Positions 25,099 to 55,400 of a stretch of DNA of 64,000 nucleotides are shown here, one piece after another. The notes under the pieces are model-generated. The model was not told the DNA's origin and ran no database searches. It was given only the letters and a program-made list of their open reading frames with translations. A program made the translations under genes and the position numbers. The DNA is taken from NCBI GenBank assembly GCA_030674155.1, contig CM060325.1, positions 48,298,043 to 48,362,042 of the forward strand, written 5' to 3'. Each line of letters opens with the position of its first letter. Position 1 is the stretch's first letter. The stretch comes from Stramonita haemastoma (Eukaryota > Mollusca > Gastropoda > Neogastropoda > Muricidae).

Positions 25099-25915
25099 AG
25101 GTGGACCGTGGCATCACTTTTGACCAAGTTTTATTTCTCAGGAAGTTATCAAGATATCAGGGGGGGAGTTTTCGTTCCTTGGCTAAAGCTTCAAAGTTCA
25201 CCAATGATGAGATTGTATTTTAATGCGACCTGTTTTTGCCCACAATTAAGGTTCCACATTCTGACTTTGGGGTTAAGATACTGAATGAAATTCTGACACA
25301 CATGCTTGGTACATTACAACAAATAACTGTGCAAAGTTTCAAGCGTTTTATGTCAAACCAGTTTGATGGTATGCTGAAAACACATGCAAAAAACTTATAC
25401 AACTATCAGCAATCCTTGCCTCCTCCACCCTCAACTGAAAAAAAAAGCGCACACACACAATTCATATTTTTTCCTGGTTGAGTGAATACAATGGAAGCCT
25501 TAATACTTATTAGAACTTGAAAAAGAATAGTTTTTCTGTAATAAATCATTAAACTTATTTACAAGATGAAAAAAAATGTTCACCAATTTTGGAACTGCAA
25601 AAAAACACTACTTACCAGTTCAGGACATGAGTGTTTGCAATCAGTGCACCCTCTGACATTCCCTCAGCCAGGGAAAAAAAATCAGTATGTGTCAGTGTGC
25701 TATTTTTTCAGTGGTAGAGGCGAGGGAAATTATAATGTATAAGCTTTTTTGTTGTTGTTGTTTTCACAATATTATCAACTGGTTTGAAATAAGACATGAA
25801 ACTTTGCGCAGTTGTTTGTTGAAGTGTACCAAGTATATGTGCAAAAATTTCATTCAGGCATCTAGGGCTTCCAGAAAATTTAAAATGGGTCAAAAAGTAA
25901 TGTCGGAGTCCACCT
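25099..25915. mobile_element. TIR element with long imperfect inverted arms
   Basis: The left end, AGGTGGACCGTGGCATCAC, matches the reverse complement of the right end (AGGTGGACTCCGACATTAC) imperfectly. The inner arms also match over more than 150 bases: around 25275-25440 and, inverted, 25690-25860 (shared TGAATGAAATT, CTTGGTAC, GCAAAGTTTCA, TCAAACCAGTT). The left arm is interrupted by a SINE tail module at about 25172-25272. The end style suggests a mariner/Tc1-like or foldback element; no transposase frame is left. Confidence 0.65.
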
Positions 25916-27794
25916 AAAAAACATGGGAGCGATACATTTCCCCATCTCCATCCATGGCAACTTGAGCTATCAATAGCTTCATTTCACAATTTTTATTTTT
26001 CAAATACAAAGAAGTAACATAGGCAAAGAAGTTTGCTTGTGTTGCTGTGTGTGCATAGTTATCTATGCATGCACAAGTCAATACTCTATACACACCTATT
26101 ACTGATTCTGAATTCCTCCATTTGTTTTCCTTTGTTTTGTTTTGAAGCTGCCTATTGGGTTGTTTTTTTTCCTAAAAAATAGCTTGATTTTTTTTTTTGT
26201 TAACTTCAGTCTGAAAACAGGCACAACAAAGCCCATTGATACTGTTGAGGTGGAAAAAAAAAAAAGATATGTGGAGAACACTATAAGTAAACACCGTATC
26301 ACGAACATGAATTGCACAAAACCATTATGACCTTCCTGTCATAAACGATAATAATGAAATGTTTGAACACATAATGAACTCCTAGTACAATAATTGGATT
26401 ACAATACTGACTCAAGATTTTTCTCTATCCGCATAGTTCTTTCTTCTAAAATGTCTTTTTTATGTATTTCAAAATGTAGCAAAAGCAGCTCCTTCCCTTT
26501 CTTGCCATGGAACTAAGGGTTGGGTTTTCTAGGCCAGGTTCAATGAAGACAGTCCTGCAGACTGTTGCGGAAGAGTACCAAAAAAAAATTATTTTTTTTA
26601 AATCGCTACTTCCAAGGGTTTAGCTGAAGATTGTCCTTCTATAAATGGGGTTTTACTCCAACACTCACTCTTAGCAATTTGGCCAACAAGAAAAGAAAAC
26701 TGTCCCAGGTGATACAGAAAATGGTATCTTATTAACAATACACAGCATCACCAGAGAAGAATACATAAGACAAGACAATAAAACAACACCTTTGTATAGG
26801 GAAACTGGCAGTCAACCTTGCAACCTTTGCAAAGGGTCGACACTCCAGCAGCTGAACTATCCAAGTGCCCATTTGCTATCTAAATACTGATTTACTATCC
26901 ACATACCAAAATCGGGGGTAATTTTTTTAATAAATTTCCACTACTGAACTTTTCTTCTTCTTTTTTTCACCATAGTCAGAACTTTTTTTTTTCTAGTCTT
27001 TGCAAACCACTCCTAGCCAACAAAGATGTCTTAAGCTATTAAGTGAACACCCAAAGTACACACCACAAGACTAACAGAGCAAGGCAACCAGACTTTTGTA
27101 GTCACTGATAACAAAAATAGCCAATATGGAATTATGTATAAAAAAGAATAAAATCACCCATGCTACCTGTGATCAAACTGTCAATCTGCTATCCAAACAC
27201 CCATTTGCAATCCATGGGTCCGACAGCTGACGCTCAAAGATCCACTTTCCTATGACAGAGCCAGGCTACACCATTGACGCTTTTTCCGTTGTTTACTGAT
27301 TTTTGTTTGACTGAACTCAGACTTTGTTCACTTAAGTACACAGCTGTTTGTGCTGTAATGCCAATAGTGTCTCTGGCTTTGAAAACAGGATAAATTACCC
27401 CCCCCCCCCCCCACTACCTAACCCAAAAAGAAAACAACAAGAAAAGAACAACAACAACAAAGAAAACAAATGTATGAAAGCACACAAAAAGTGTTAAAAC
27501 AATTTTTTTTAAACACACACACAAAAAAAACTGACAGTCAAAAAGTGATAAGGTATTGCTGTAAACAGACAGAACTCTCAAAAAGACGCCCTTTTTCTGA
27601 GGACACAAATTAAAAACGACAACAACAACAACAAAACTAGATATTCCATGACATCACGTGAGCCATGCTCACCACTTCAGATCACTCGACAGTCTTGTAT
27701 CAAACTAGCAGTGCCAAAACAAAAAAAAACTAAGGCTTCGTCATGTATGTAGCAAACAATAATAACAAGCTATCCAGAAGTGACCTGGAGAGTA
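25916..27794 (-). other. AT-rich region, possible 3' UTR of the PH-domain gene
   Basis: Lies past the stop codon at 27795. A minus-strand AATAAA is at 25992-25997 (TTTATT on the plus strand), but the assignment is weak. A poly-C run of 14 occurs near 27400. Confidence 0.35.
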
Positions 27795-45398
<17,604 letters not shown>

Positions 45399-46038
45399 CT
45401 GCAGAGAGAAAATAAAAAGAATAATTTTGATTAGCATGACTGTTCCACTTGTCTTCATATCAATGCACTATATAGTCTACAAACACAAAAAAAATATTCT
45501 ATGATTCTTGGAATTCAGTGCTCCACTCCCTACAACCCTTTTACCATTCTGTACCACGATATCTCTTGTGTCCTTCACTCCCTCAGTCCCTGTGTAATTT
45601 TATTAAAGTATTCATTTCATGCCTCCATTTTTTTTCACAGACCATATGAACAAAGAAGAATGACATTATTAAAAGTTTGTTTTGTCTTACAAGTAAAAAA
45701 GCATAAAGATTTACAAAAGGAAATTTAACTCTACACTACTACAGTACATAAAAAATGTCCTTGGTCAAAATGAACCTGGTTGAATGAGGTCTCTATTCAT
45801 TGAATTTTATCATTTATTCATAATGTTCTTCAAATCTTTTTTTTTTCATGACAATGGAAGGATTATCATTGATGTAATTTATTCAATGAGATACCTGACA
45901 AATACTGAAATAGAAAAACTTATTTCATGAATACTTTCTAGTTTCTCTTTCTGAGCATAAAATAAATTCCCTATCTGGTCTTAATACTCTTACCTCAGGA
46001 ATGATATTTAAACAGATATAATGCGTGTGCCACAAGAC

Positions 46039-46089
<51 letters not shown>

Positions 46090-46105
46090 TGTGTGTGTTT
46101 GTTTG
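46039..46105. repeat. (GT)n array
   Basis: Preceded by ACGCG; adjoins a family A SINE. Confidence 0.95.
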
Positions 46106-46115
46106 TTGTTGTTTT

Positions 46116-46400
46116 TTTAAATTCTTTTATATTGAGGATAATGGGATAAGCGCTCTTGTGCTTTTTTACATCCAGTCCCGTGTGTATGCAGTTTTGTAAA
46201 TGTTATCTGTTCCCACCGACACACGATGACCTACTCTTACGAAAAGTGGAACAGGATTTAACATGTGTGCAAGATGATGTTCTGCGTGCGTTCACACACG
46301 GGGCCTCGGTTTAAAGTCTCATCCGAAGGACGTTTTGGGGAGAGTGGAGTCAGCACTGATGTTAACTCCAGGAGAAAAATCTCCTCGACTGGATTTGAAC

Positions 46401-46401
<1 letters not shown>
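46116..46401 (-). repeat. family A SINE, truncated at a GT array
   Basis: Runs from TATTGAGGATAATGGGATAA to TGGATTTGAACCC. The head is replaced by the GT array at 46403-46457, and another GT array (46039-46105) lies before it. Confidence 0.8.

Positions 46402-46402
<1 letters not shown>

Positions 46403-46457
<55 letters not shown>
46403..46457. repeat. (GT)n array
   Basis: Replaces the tRNA head of the SINE at 46116-46401. Confidence 0.95.
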
Positions 46458-46458
<1 letters not shown>

Positions 46459-47105
46459 TCCACAGAAATTGAGAAAAGGGAAGTAGCCTAATAAAGTAAT
46501 AATGGTGTATTTAAATTAATATATATGTATTCTTTATTTCTTGTATTCTGACAGATAAAGATTGCTACTTTGGCCTATATCACAGTATTACTAATAATAC
46601 TAAACAAATACGAAAGAGATGTCATGATCTGTAAGGTATGCCTACGTCATTAAAACTTAAAAACACATCAACAAATAAGAAATACATAACCGAAGGTGAC
46701 AACAACTGGCAAAATGAAATGTTTGCAGAAACAGACAAGAGCTTTTCTTAAGTAACTGTACTCGTACTTACTGTGAAAATGAAATCGTTGCTACCAAGGC
46801 TCCGAATTTAACCTGCAAAGTCTTAAAATCTATGTAACAAACTGTGCATCACTTGACGACTGTAATTTAGAGTAGATCCTGTTCTACAGGTCCCGTCTTT
46901 CGATGACACACTCGCTCGAGCTTCGGCCTGTCAATCTGTCACGGTGTTTGACAGTTGCGAAATACAGTACGCCGAGTACAACAAAGTAGGACCTGTTACA
47001 AACAGGTAATCTACTAAGATTCAGAGGGAAATGCACAATCCCAGGTGACAGTTTATGTCAAGAGATCTACTCTTTGGCAAAAATTCAGCATTTGGTGTCC
47101 AAAAC

Positions 47106-47516
47106 ATGAAACCGGAAGTACAATTAGCCTAGTAAATAACGATAGGCCTCTAGAGCCTAGCCTAGCCTAACTTGGAGCAACCTGTGACGCATCTTAGAAG
47201 AACATATTGCTCAATCAACTTTTCTGTCTGGCTGTCTATTTGTTTATTTTTATGTCCATTTGTGTATTTGTGATCTTTCCTGTGTGTTAAAAGAATTGCC
47301 CACTTTAATATTTTATCGAAGTTTTAATATTTGAAACATGTTTTGTACTGCAGTCCACTAAAAAGACAATTAACCTATAGTATATAGGCTAGGGCCTAGC
47401 CTAAGTTCCGTATTCGTTATTCAACTTCCGGTAATCCCTGTTACTCCCAAAAAATCGAGAGAACTCAAGAGGTTTAGGCTAGTTTGGGCAGTCATCTTTG
47501 TGAAAGAAACGTGAAA
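47106..47516. promoter_or_regulatory. putative bidirectional promoter with two ETS-type motifs
   Basis: CCGGAAGT is at 47112-47119 and its reverse complement ACTTCCGG at 47424-47431, 86 bases before the POLR2C ATG. These match the GABPA/ETS core typical of TATA-less housekeeping promoters. POLR2C runs right from here and the PH-domain gene runs left, its first identified coding exon being about 1.7 kb away, so a shared head-to-head promoter is a reasonable inference. No TATA box was seen. Confidence 0.45.
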
Positions 47517-50500
47517 ATGCCTTACGCTAATCAGCCTACCGTCAATATCACAGAGCTAACGGAAGAAAACATCAAGTTTATTCTGGAGGACACAGATTTA
47601 AGGTAAAGTGTTTGTAAAGAATGGCTGGTGTATTCCAATTCCTGTTCCAAATACTTTATAGCTTTATTTTTATTATTAATATTGTTAGGCATGGATCCTT
47701 ATCAAAACAGAAATTTAGTAAGGTTGCGAGCAAAGGATCACACATCCTAAAATATAATGAATGAATCGCGTACATGTCACCAGAGAGCTTACAGCACCGT
47801 TCAAAATCAACACATGTTCTCTCCATATGACACACTGACAAAGGCTCTGACAGTGTGACTTGCTCCAGGTCACATACATGGATAATGACACGAGCAATAG
47901 TTACACTTACACAGTGTAAAAACAGGTGCAAGTGTCTGTATAGAACAAGATTATAGTTTCTATTAGTGCCTCCTCAAATAACCACATTATGGAAGCTTTC
48001 AGAAAATTTTCCTGAACTTAATAATCTGTATCAGTTGTTTGGGGGGGGGGTTAAATTTTTTTGTTGGTTTTTTTTTTTGGGGGGGGAGGGGTAAAAGAAA
48101 TAGGGGATGGGGAAAAGTAACACTAGCCTTTGTGATTAGACTGCTTGTGATCTAATGCAGTGACAGCCTGGGTTCTAGCCACCACTGAGATAGAGGATTT
48201 TTCCTCTGGAGTTGACATCATTGCCGACTCCACTCTTTCAAAGGCTCTTCCGATAAGACCAGTAATGTAGTATAAGTATAATTCCAAGGTGCTGAGTGCA
48301 AATGCATAACATCTTGCAAATTTAAAACCTGTTCTGCCGATTGAAAGAGTACACCATTGTGTCCTGGTGGGAACAGATTACAAAATTAATGATAAAAACT
48401 TAAAAAGTGCCTATGCATACAATATGAGGACTGGAAGTTGGTGTGATAAAGCACATTAGTCACTTATTGTTTATTCCATTATCCTCAAAATGCAAGAATT
48501 TAAAATATTAGAAAAAAAAATTACTAAGTTGTTAGAGGTTGGACTCATTATCTGAAAATGGAATGAAAGCCATGGGTTGCTCCTAGTTGCAGTCACTGTG
48601 GAACTGTCACAGTGACAAAAGGAAATTCATTCAGTGGTAACTATTTTAGTTTTTCATTGCAATAAAATAAAGATTCTGCTTGCAAAATTTGTGCATCCAA
48701 AGGGACTATATAATATATATTGTACAGTTTTAATTGCACTCTGCAGTGTTGAAAAAAGTTATTGTAAAAAGTGAAGAATCCAACAAATCATCAAGTCCAA
48801 AACCAAGTAGCAAATAAACCATGGATTTGGACTTGCTTTAAAAATACCATGAAGAAATTAAGAGTATATAATCAGTATACAGGATTTGCTTCAAATTTGT
48901 TCATACAGTCTGTAGATGATGTGTAACTGTAATACAATTTTATAAATCTGTAAGTCTTGCAAGTTGTCTCATAATATTTAGTCTTTTTTTCTTAACGAAA
49001 TAGCAAAACTAATCTTACTCACATGGTCCATTTCCAGCTCATAATATAATACCTCTAGATTACTGGCTTCTCTACCTTTGATATTTCATCCAAAAAAATG
49101 TTGTTTCTGTTTCCAGTGTGGCTAATGGATTGCGGAGAGTCTGCATTGCAGAAGTACCAACTATTGGTAAGAAAAACTTGGTTGGAAAATGGTGACCCCA
49201 AACCAACCCTGAGTATGTGAATTACTGAATGTCACGTGATGATTGCAGTTACCAACCTTTTGTTTGATAGTTCCATTAAATTTTGTGTGTTTGTGTGCAT
49301 GTGCGTGTGTGTGTGTGTCACTGTGTGTGTGTGTGTGTGTGTGCGTGCGCGCATGGGTGTGTAAATTTTTTCTTAAAACTGTGTCTTTAATTATTGTGAC
49401 TGATGTTACCTCATTTTGTCAGTTGTATTATGACTAAGTTTTGGGGTTGTTTTTTTTTAAAACCTTGATGGACATATGTTTCTTTTTTATTATGTTATTA
49501 GCCTATATTTTATATTCTTTTTATACTCTTCTGTCACTGAAATTGTAACTAAAAATTGTATAGCCTTACGTTATTATTTTTGTATAGTGACTAGTAAGTT
49601 AGTGTGAATAAAACTTAAATGAGCGGTTGCTTCTTTTGTAGTTAATTATTATTTGAACATATATATCATATTTATAATAAGACTTTTTGTTACTGATTTT
49701 ATATAACTGAAAATTGCCTTGTGTTATCATTAGATGTAAGTTGTTTGGGTTTGTTTGTTTTTTTTGGGGGGGATGGTTGTTGGGTTGTTTGGGTTTGTTT
49801 GTTGTTGGGTTTTTTTTTTTGGGGGGGGGGGGGGGTTAAAGAGATTATTTGATTTATTTTTTTTTAACATTTTTGTGTTGGGGGTTAACCCTGCGCAGGG
49901 TTCGTGATAACCGGTAATTGCCGGTATTTTACCGATTGTAAACAGGGAATACCGAAAATTTCCGAAGCAGCCGGTACCGCGTACCGATTCTGCTTGCCTG
50001 TGACCGATTAGATTTCCGTCTAAAAAAAAAAAGTCTGAAGTGACATTTTCTGACAGTCAGTCATGCGCCTGTACTGTGCTTACGCATCTACTAGGCCTAG
50101 GCCTACCCCTTCCCACCCCTTCCGACGAACATCTTTGGCGCCAGCCTTATTAGCCTAGCACACAGAACAGCAAGCTTTACTGTGAAAGAATAGAGCTTCG
50201 CGCTCTTCACGGCATGACATTAACTTCCATTCACAATGAGTAAATGGGGCCTAAATTTATCTATTCTTTATTCTTTTAATCTTTTACATCGAGGATAATG
50301 GAATAAGCACCCCTGTGCTTTTTTACATCCAGTCCCCATGTGTATGCAGTTTTGTAAATGTCATCTGTTCCCACCGGCACACGATGGCCTGCTCTTACGA
50401 AAAGCGAAAGGGGAGGGTCTTTTGACTATGAATTTGCGCGTTGCTTTGAGAGAGAAGAGTCGAAAACTAAATCTAAATTGAACAAAAGATATAGATGAGC

Positions 50501-52424
50501 GCTAAGCATAGAAACAAGAAAGAAGAATGTAAGTCTCACGAATGGTGCCATGCAAAACAACAGACTGACACAGACAGTGACACAGGCGCTAGAAAAAAAT
50601 CCTATTTCCTGCGTGGCTTCGTGCCCAAGAAGCGAGTGGCAGCAGCACGGCAGTCAAAGTCTGAGAGATTTGCGTTCAATTTACATTTAGTTTTGCTGCC
50701 GAACAATTCCCCCCTCCACCACCCCCTCACTGAATAGTTTCGTTTTGTTCACAGTACGTACCGGATTTTATTTTCTGGGGACCGATTTTGGGGGAGTTGG
50801 TCAAGATATCTCTGAAATGGCAACTCGCAGTACCGGTTTTAAAAAATCCTAGCGCGAACCCTGCCTGCGATAGACTGGCGTCCTATCCAGGGGGGAGTCT
50901 ATGACTCTCAGTCGCTTAACGCCACAGAAACTGGGATAAGCACCGGCCTGATGAGCCTTAGGCTCGGGACAGACTTCAACTTTTAATATTTTACCATAAG
51001 TTAAGCCCAAGCATGATTGATTTGACAAGTATGATACTGGATAGTATTTTTATTGCTTGTTTTTTTTTCCCCACAGTTGTAATATATTGAGAGATTGTCT
51101 GTAACTTTTTTTTTTCTTTTTTTTTTACAAGCAATTGACTGGGTGCAAATCGAAGCCAACTCTTCTGTCCTGTTTGATGAATTTATTGCACACCGCCTTG
51201 GTCTCATCCCCCTTACCAGCGATGAGTGTGTGGACAAAATGCAGTATTCCAGGGTGAGTAAGGTTACAATTCATTTTCTGCCTGCCCAGTTCATTATCCT
51301 GCCTTGTAAATTTTTTTTTAAAGCAGTTCTTACAAATAATTTCTATTAATACATTATATGACATTTTGCCTGCATTGGTTTGTTCTGTAAACACTGGTGT
51401 GGGCACAGGATAGCAATTCCGCAATGTTAGTTGCCTATATCACTGTGTGGCATTTTTCTTACATATTTTTGTACATTAAAGTATCAATTATCCTTTTTTT
51501 ATGCCAATTGTAACATTAGGATGATGTTTAGTTAAGCAGAATGGTTAGCATCCTCAGCACAACCTGGTTCTATTGACGTATTGTCGTTGAGGAATTAAAT
51601 TATTGTGGTAATTTATTATCTAATTTGTTATCTAATGTTGTAGTTTGTGGGGGGGGGGGGGGGGGGGGCGAGGTCTTTCCAGACTGACATTGCTTGATAT
51701 TTGAAGAGATTGATGGCGTTGATTCTAAACTTGAGGTGAATGTTTTTAGAGTTGCTGAAATGAATAAGGTGATAGCCCTGTTATGGCCTTCGTGGTCTCT
51801 GGTGCTATAACCAACAGAAAAATAAATGAAATGCATGTATATTACCTCCAAGTTTTAGCCGATAACCAAACGAAGGAAAACCAAAAAATTATAATTTTAG
51901 AACTGTTCCTACTTTGACTTTTTTTTTGTTTTGTTTTTTGTTGTTGTTGTTGTCGCGATCAGATTTTCAGAATTTCATGTCCATCAGCTACGATGTGATA
52001 GAATTCCTACTTTGACTTAATTGTTGTGTTTTTGTTTAACTGTAAATTTCAGGACTGCACGTGTGAGGAGTTTTGCCCAGAGTGCTCAGTGGAGTTCACT
52101 TTGGAGGTGAAATGTACGGATGAGCAGACACGCCACGTCACCACAGCCGACCTCATATCCAGCAACCCCAAAGTTATCCCCGTTAGTAAAGAGCTTTATG
52201 ATTTTTTGGGGGGAGTGGGGGGCAGTTTTTTTTGTTTTTTGTTTTTTTTTAGCAAATTGTAACATGGTTATGCCAATTTTAAGTCAAATTTGTGACGCTC
52301 CACCACGTAATAAGTTGCATTGCACCAGAGGTCAAATTTTAATTACTGACGTTATTGATCTGCAATTTTTTTTTTTTTTTAATTTAAAAACCAGATTTGA
52401 AATCGGGCAATTCTATGAAGAGGG

Positions 52425-52457
<33 letters not shown>

Positions 52458-55400
52458 TCTGTGAAAAGTTATTAAAAATTGAAATGATAGACTGCAGGAC
52501 GTGACAAAATGAAAAACGGACAAATTTATTTTCATAACAGGTGGTCAGAATGAGGGCTTGGGTATTTTTAAAACACATCTAAAAACATAAAGAAACAAAA
52601 AACATGCCCTGATATTTCATTATAAGGTAGAATAACGGCTATAGTTTTATAATCAATCGAAATCACAAAATCGAGAACCTGACCCCCACCTGCCTTTAAT
52701 GGCTGCTAGCGCAAAAGTGGGTCAGGTGCTAAGCAACTCATTTCGTGGTGTAGCATCACAATTAGATGTTCTTGTTCAAAGGATTACTACTGGTAATGGT
52801 TGCGGTTTAAAGTAAAAAATTTACCACTTTTATCTCCAGGTGGTTTTGTTTTGGTGAGGGTTTTTGGTGTGTGTGTTGTGTTTTCTTTAGTTGTTGTTGT
52901 TGTTGTTGATTTTTCTGTTTGTGTCATTCTTTGTACTCCCATAGCTTGTAGTCTGTAGAGACCCGTTGTTTGCTGTCTTTAATGTCTGTCCCCGAGCCTA
53001 AGGCTCATCAGGCGGTGCTTATCCCGGTTTCTGTGGCGCTAAGCGACTGAGAGTCATAGACTCCCCCTGGATAGGACGCCAGTCTATCGCAGGGTTAACC
53101 CCCAACACAAGGTTGGTACCCCTTTTACACCTGGGTGGGGTGAGAAAATAGCTGTAAAGTGCCTTTTCCAAGGGCACAACGCCATAGCCAACAGCTGGGA
53201 TCGAACCCGCAACCTTTAGATTACGAGTCCAACGCCCTAACCACTCGACTACCGCGGCAGCTGTCTTTAATGAGTCAATACATTAAGGAAATGTAAACTG
53301 TATTTTGTTCTGGAATAATGAAAAATACAGTGTTATGGATTGTCTTTTTCCTCATCGAATGCTCAGACAGCAAGTACGGTTGTTTTTCATAACATATGAT
53401 CAGAAATGCATTGCACAGCCATTAAGCACCTAACAAGTCAAGCCTGGCACATCAGAGTTTAGTGTGGGAGAGAATTGTTATATTTTATGTCTCCCTGGGT
53501 AAAAAGGCATGAGAGTAGACCAAGAAGGTAGAAAAGAGACAAGAAAGGAATGATAGGAAGAATAGGAGCAAGGCAGAAACAAAGAGAGGGATAGTAAAGA
53601 GGGAATTCCTAGCTCAGAATTTCCAGAAGGTGGGGATGCTATTTATACTGACAGGTCCCCAGTGTCCCCATGAGGAAATGTGGACTGCAGGTGGTTGATG
53701 GAATCAAGGAAAATTGATGTAATGTTTTGTCTTTTTCTATGTGTGCAGGTAACATCCAGAAAACAGCAGGAAGCCAGTGAATATGAGGAATCGGAAGGTG
53801 ATTTTTTTTAACTGTGTGTGAGTTGTAGTGTGCAAAAGTTTGAAAGCAGACTTAAATTCCCAGCCTTGCCCTTTCTTCCCAGTTTAATGAGAAAATCAAA
53901 CTTTTTGTCAAAGTCCTTCAGATGCAACTATAAAATCGAGGCCCTGTGTGCAAACGCACACAGAACAGCTTGTGCATATATTAAAAACTGTACTGCCTTT
54001 TGGAAGAGTAGTCCATTTCATTCCAGAATGAATGGATGACATCATTTCAAAAAGGCATGCACTTTGGTGTCATGTTTAGACAAAGTTCCTGAAGTGGGAA
54101 TGCAGCTACCTAAACAGTGGGAGAGAAAAGTGGTCGCATACGCAAAATTCTCACATTAGGTTAACCTCAGAGCTCTAGCCGAGTTGCAAAAGCAAAAAAG
54201 ACCTAAGTGATGTGGGAAGAAAAGGAAACTCACTTTGGAAATATAAAGTGGAAGGAAAAGAGTTTTTTTTTCAAATGAGATGCTGTGATTATGGAAATAT
54301 TCAATTTTGTAAAATAGAATACCCACAACCTTCGTCAAGTGTCTATTCCTTTTATTTGAGGAAGGTGGAGTTCAAAATAGCTTTGTAATGATTTAACAGT
54401 AAAATAACATTTGTGCATTTTTTGGTAAAAGTGCTTGAGATTTTGTTTTGTTTTTCTTTTATATGTGTCTGCTGTGGAAGATGTAAGAAAAAGTATTTTT
54501 ATTTGAAGTACTTTAATTTGAAGTACTTTAATTTCAAATACAGCTAGGTGTGTGTGTGTGTCGTGCGTTGTGTGCGTGCGTGCTGATGTGAGAGAAAGAA
54601 TTTCTAGCCTTAGGATAGGTTTCATACAAAAGGATCATGCGAGTTGTAGTGGTAGTGTAGTATTAGTATTGTTATTTTTAGGAGGTAATCCGAAGTGAGA
54701 ATGCAGCTAGTGGGTAAAAAAAAAAAAAGTCACATACACAAGACCTCACTATTGGTGAACCTTTGAGCTCTAGCTGACAAATGATGAAAAATAATATTAT
54801 GACATAGAGTAAGCCAGCATGACACAGTGCGCCTGTTCGACAGAAACTTTTGTTTTAAAAGAGATTCATCATTGACCTTTTGAGATGACCCAACATTAAA
54901 TAGATTCTGGCATGAACTCGCCTTATAACCGTAGCAGTTTCCCCAAAGTCGGAATATGGCTACCTGCATGGTGGGGAAAAACGTCACATACACCAAACCT
55001 CACCTTTGGTGGACTCGAAGCTCTAGCCTAGGAACACCCACAGATAAAAGCCCTCCATAACAGTCAGAAGACAGAACCAGCTAACTGAATGCCTGCTCAG
55101 TGCAACTCTTGTCTGCACAAATAAAAGCCTCCGTAGCGGTCAGAAGACAGAACAAGCTAACCGAATGCCTGCTTAGTGCGACTCTTGTCTGCAGACATCC
55201 TGATCTGCAAGCTGCGAAAGGGGCAGGAGCTGAAGGTGCGAGCCTTTGCCAGGAAGGGATTCGCAAAGGAGCACGCCAAGTGGAACCCCACCGCCGGGGT
55301 GCCGTTTGAGTATGACCCGGACAACTCCCTGCGCCACACAACCTACCCCAAGCCTGAGGAATGGTGAGTTTGAGAGCTGCTTCAGTTTTTGTCTGAAGGG

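Larger units (their letters stand above)
49896..50863. mobile_element. non-autonomous TIR DNA transposon (968 bp)
   Basis: The ends are CAGGGTTCG and CGAACCCTG, a perfect 9-bp terminal inverted repeat with further similarity inside (ACCGGTA near both ends). It is flanked by CCTGCG (49890-49895 and 50864-50869), a 6-bp duplication. Removing the element plus one copy restores a family B SINE sequence. TIRs starting CAGGG are common in hAT-like elements, but those usually duplicate 8 bp, so the superfamily is open. The element sits in intron 2 of POLR2C. Confidence 0.85.
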
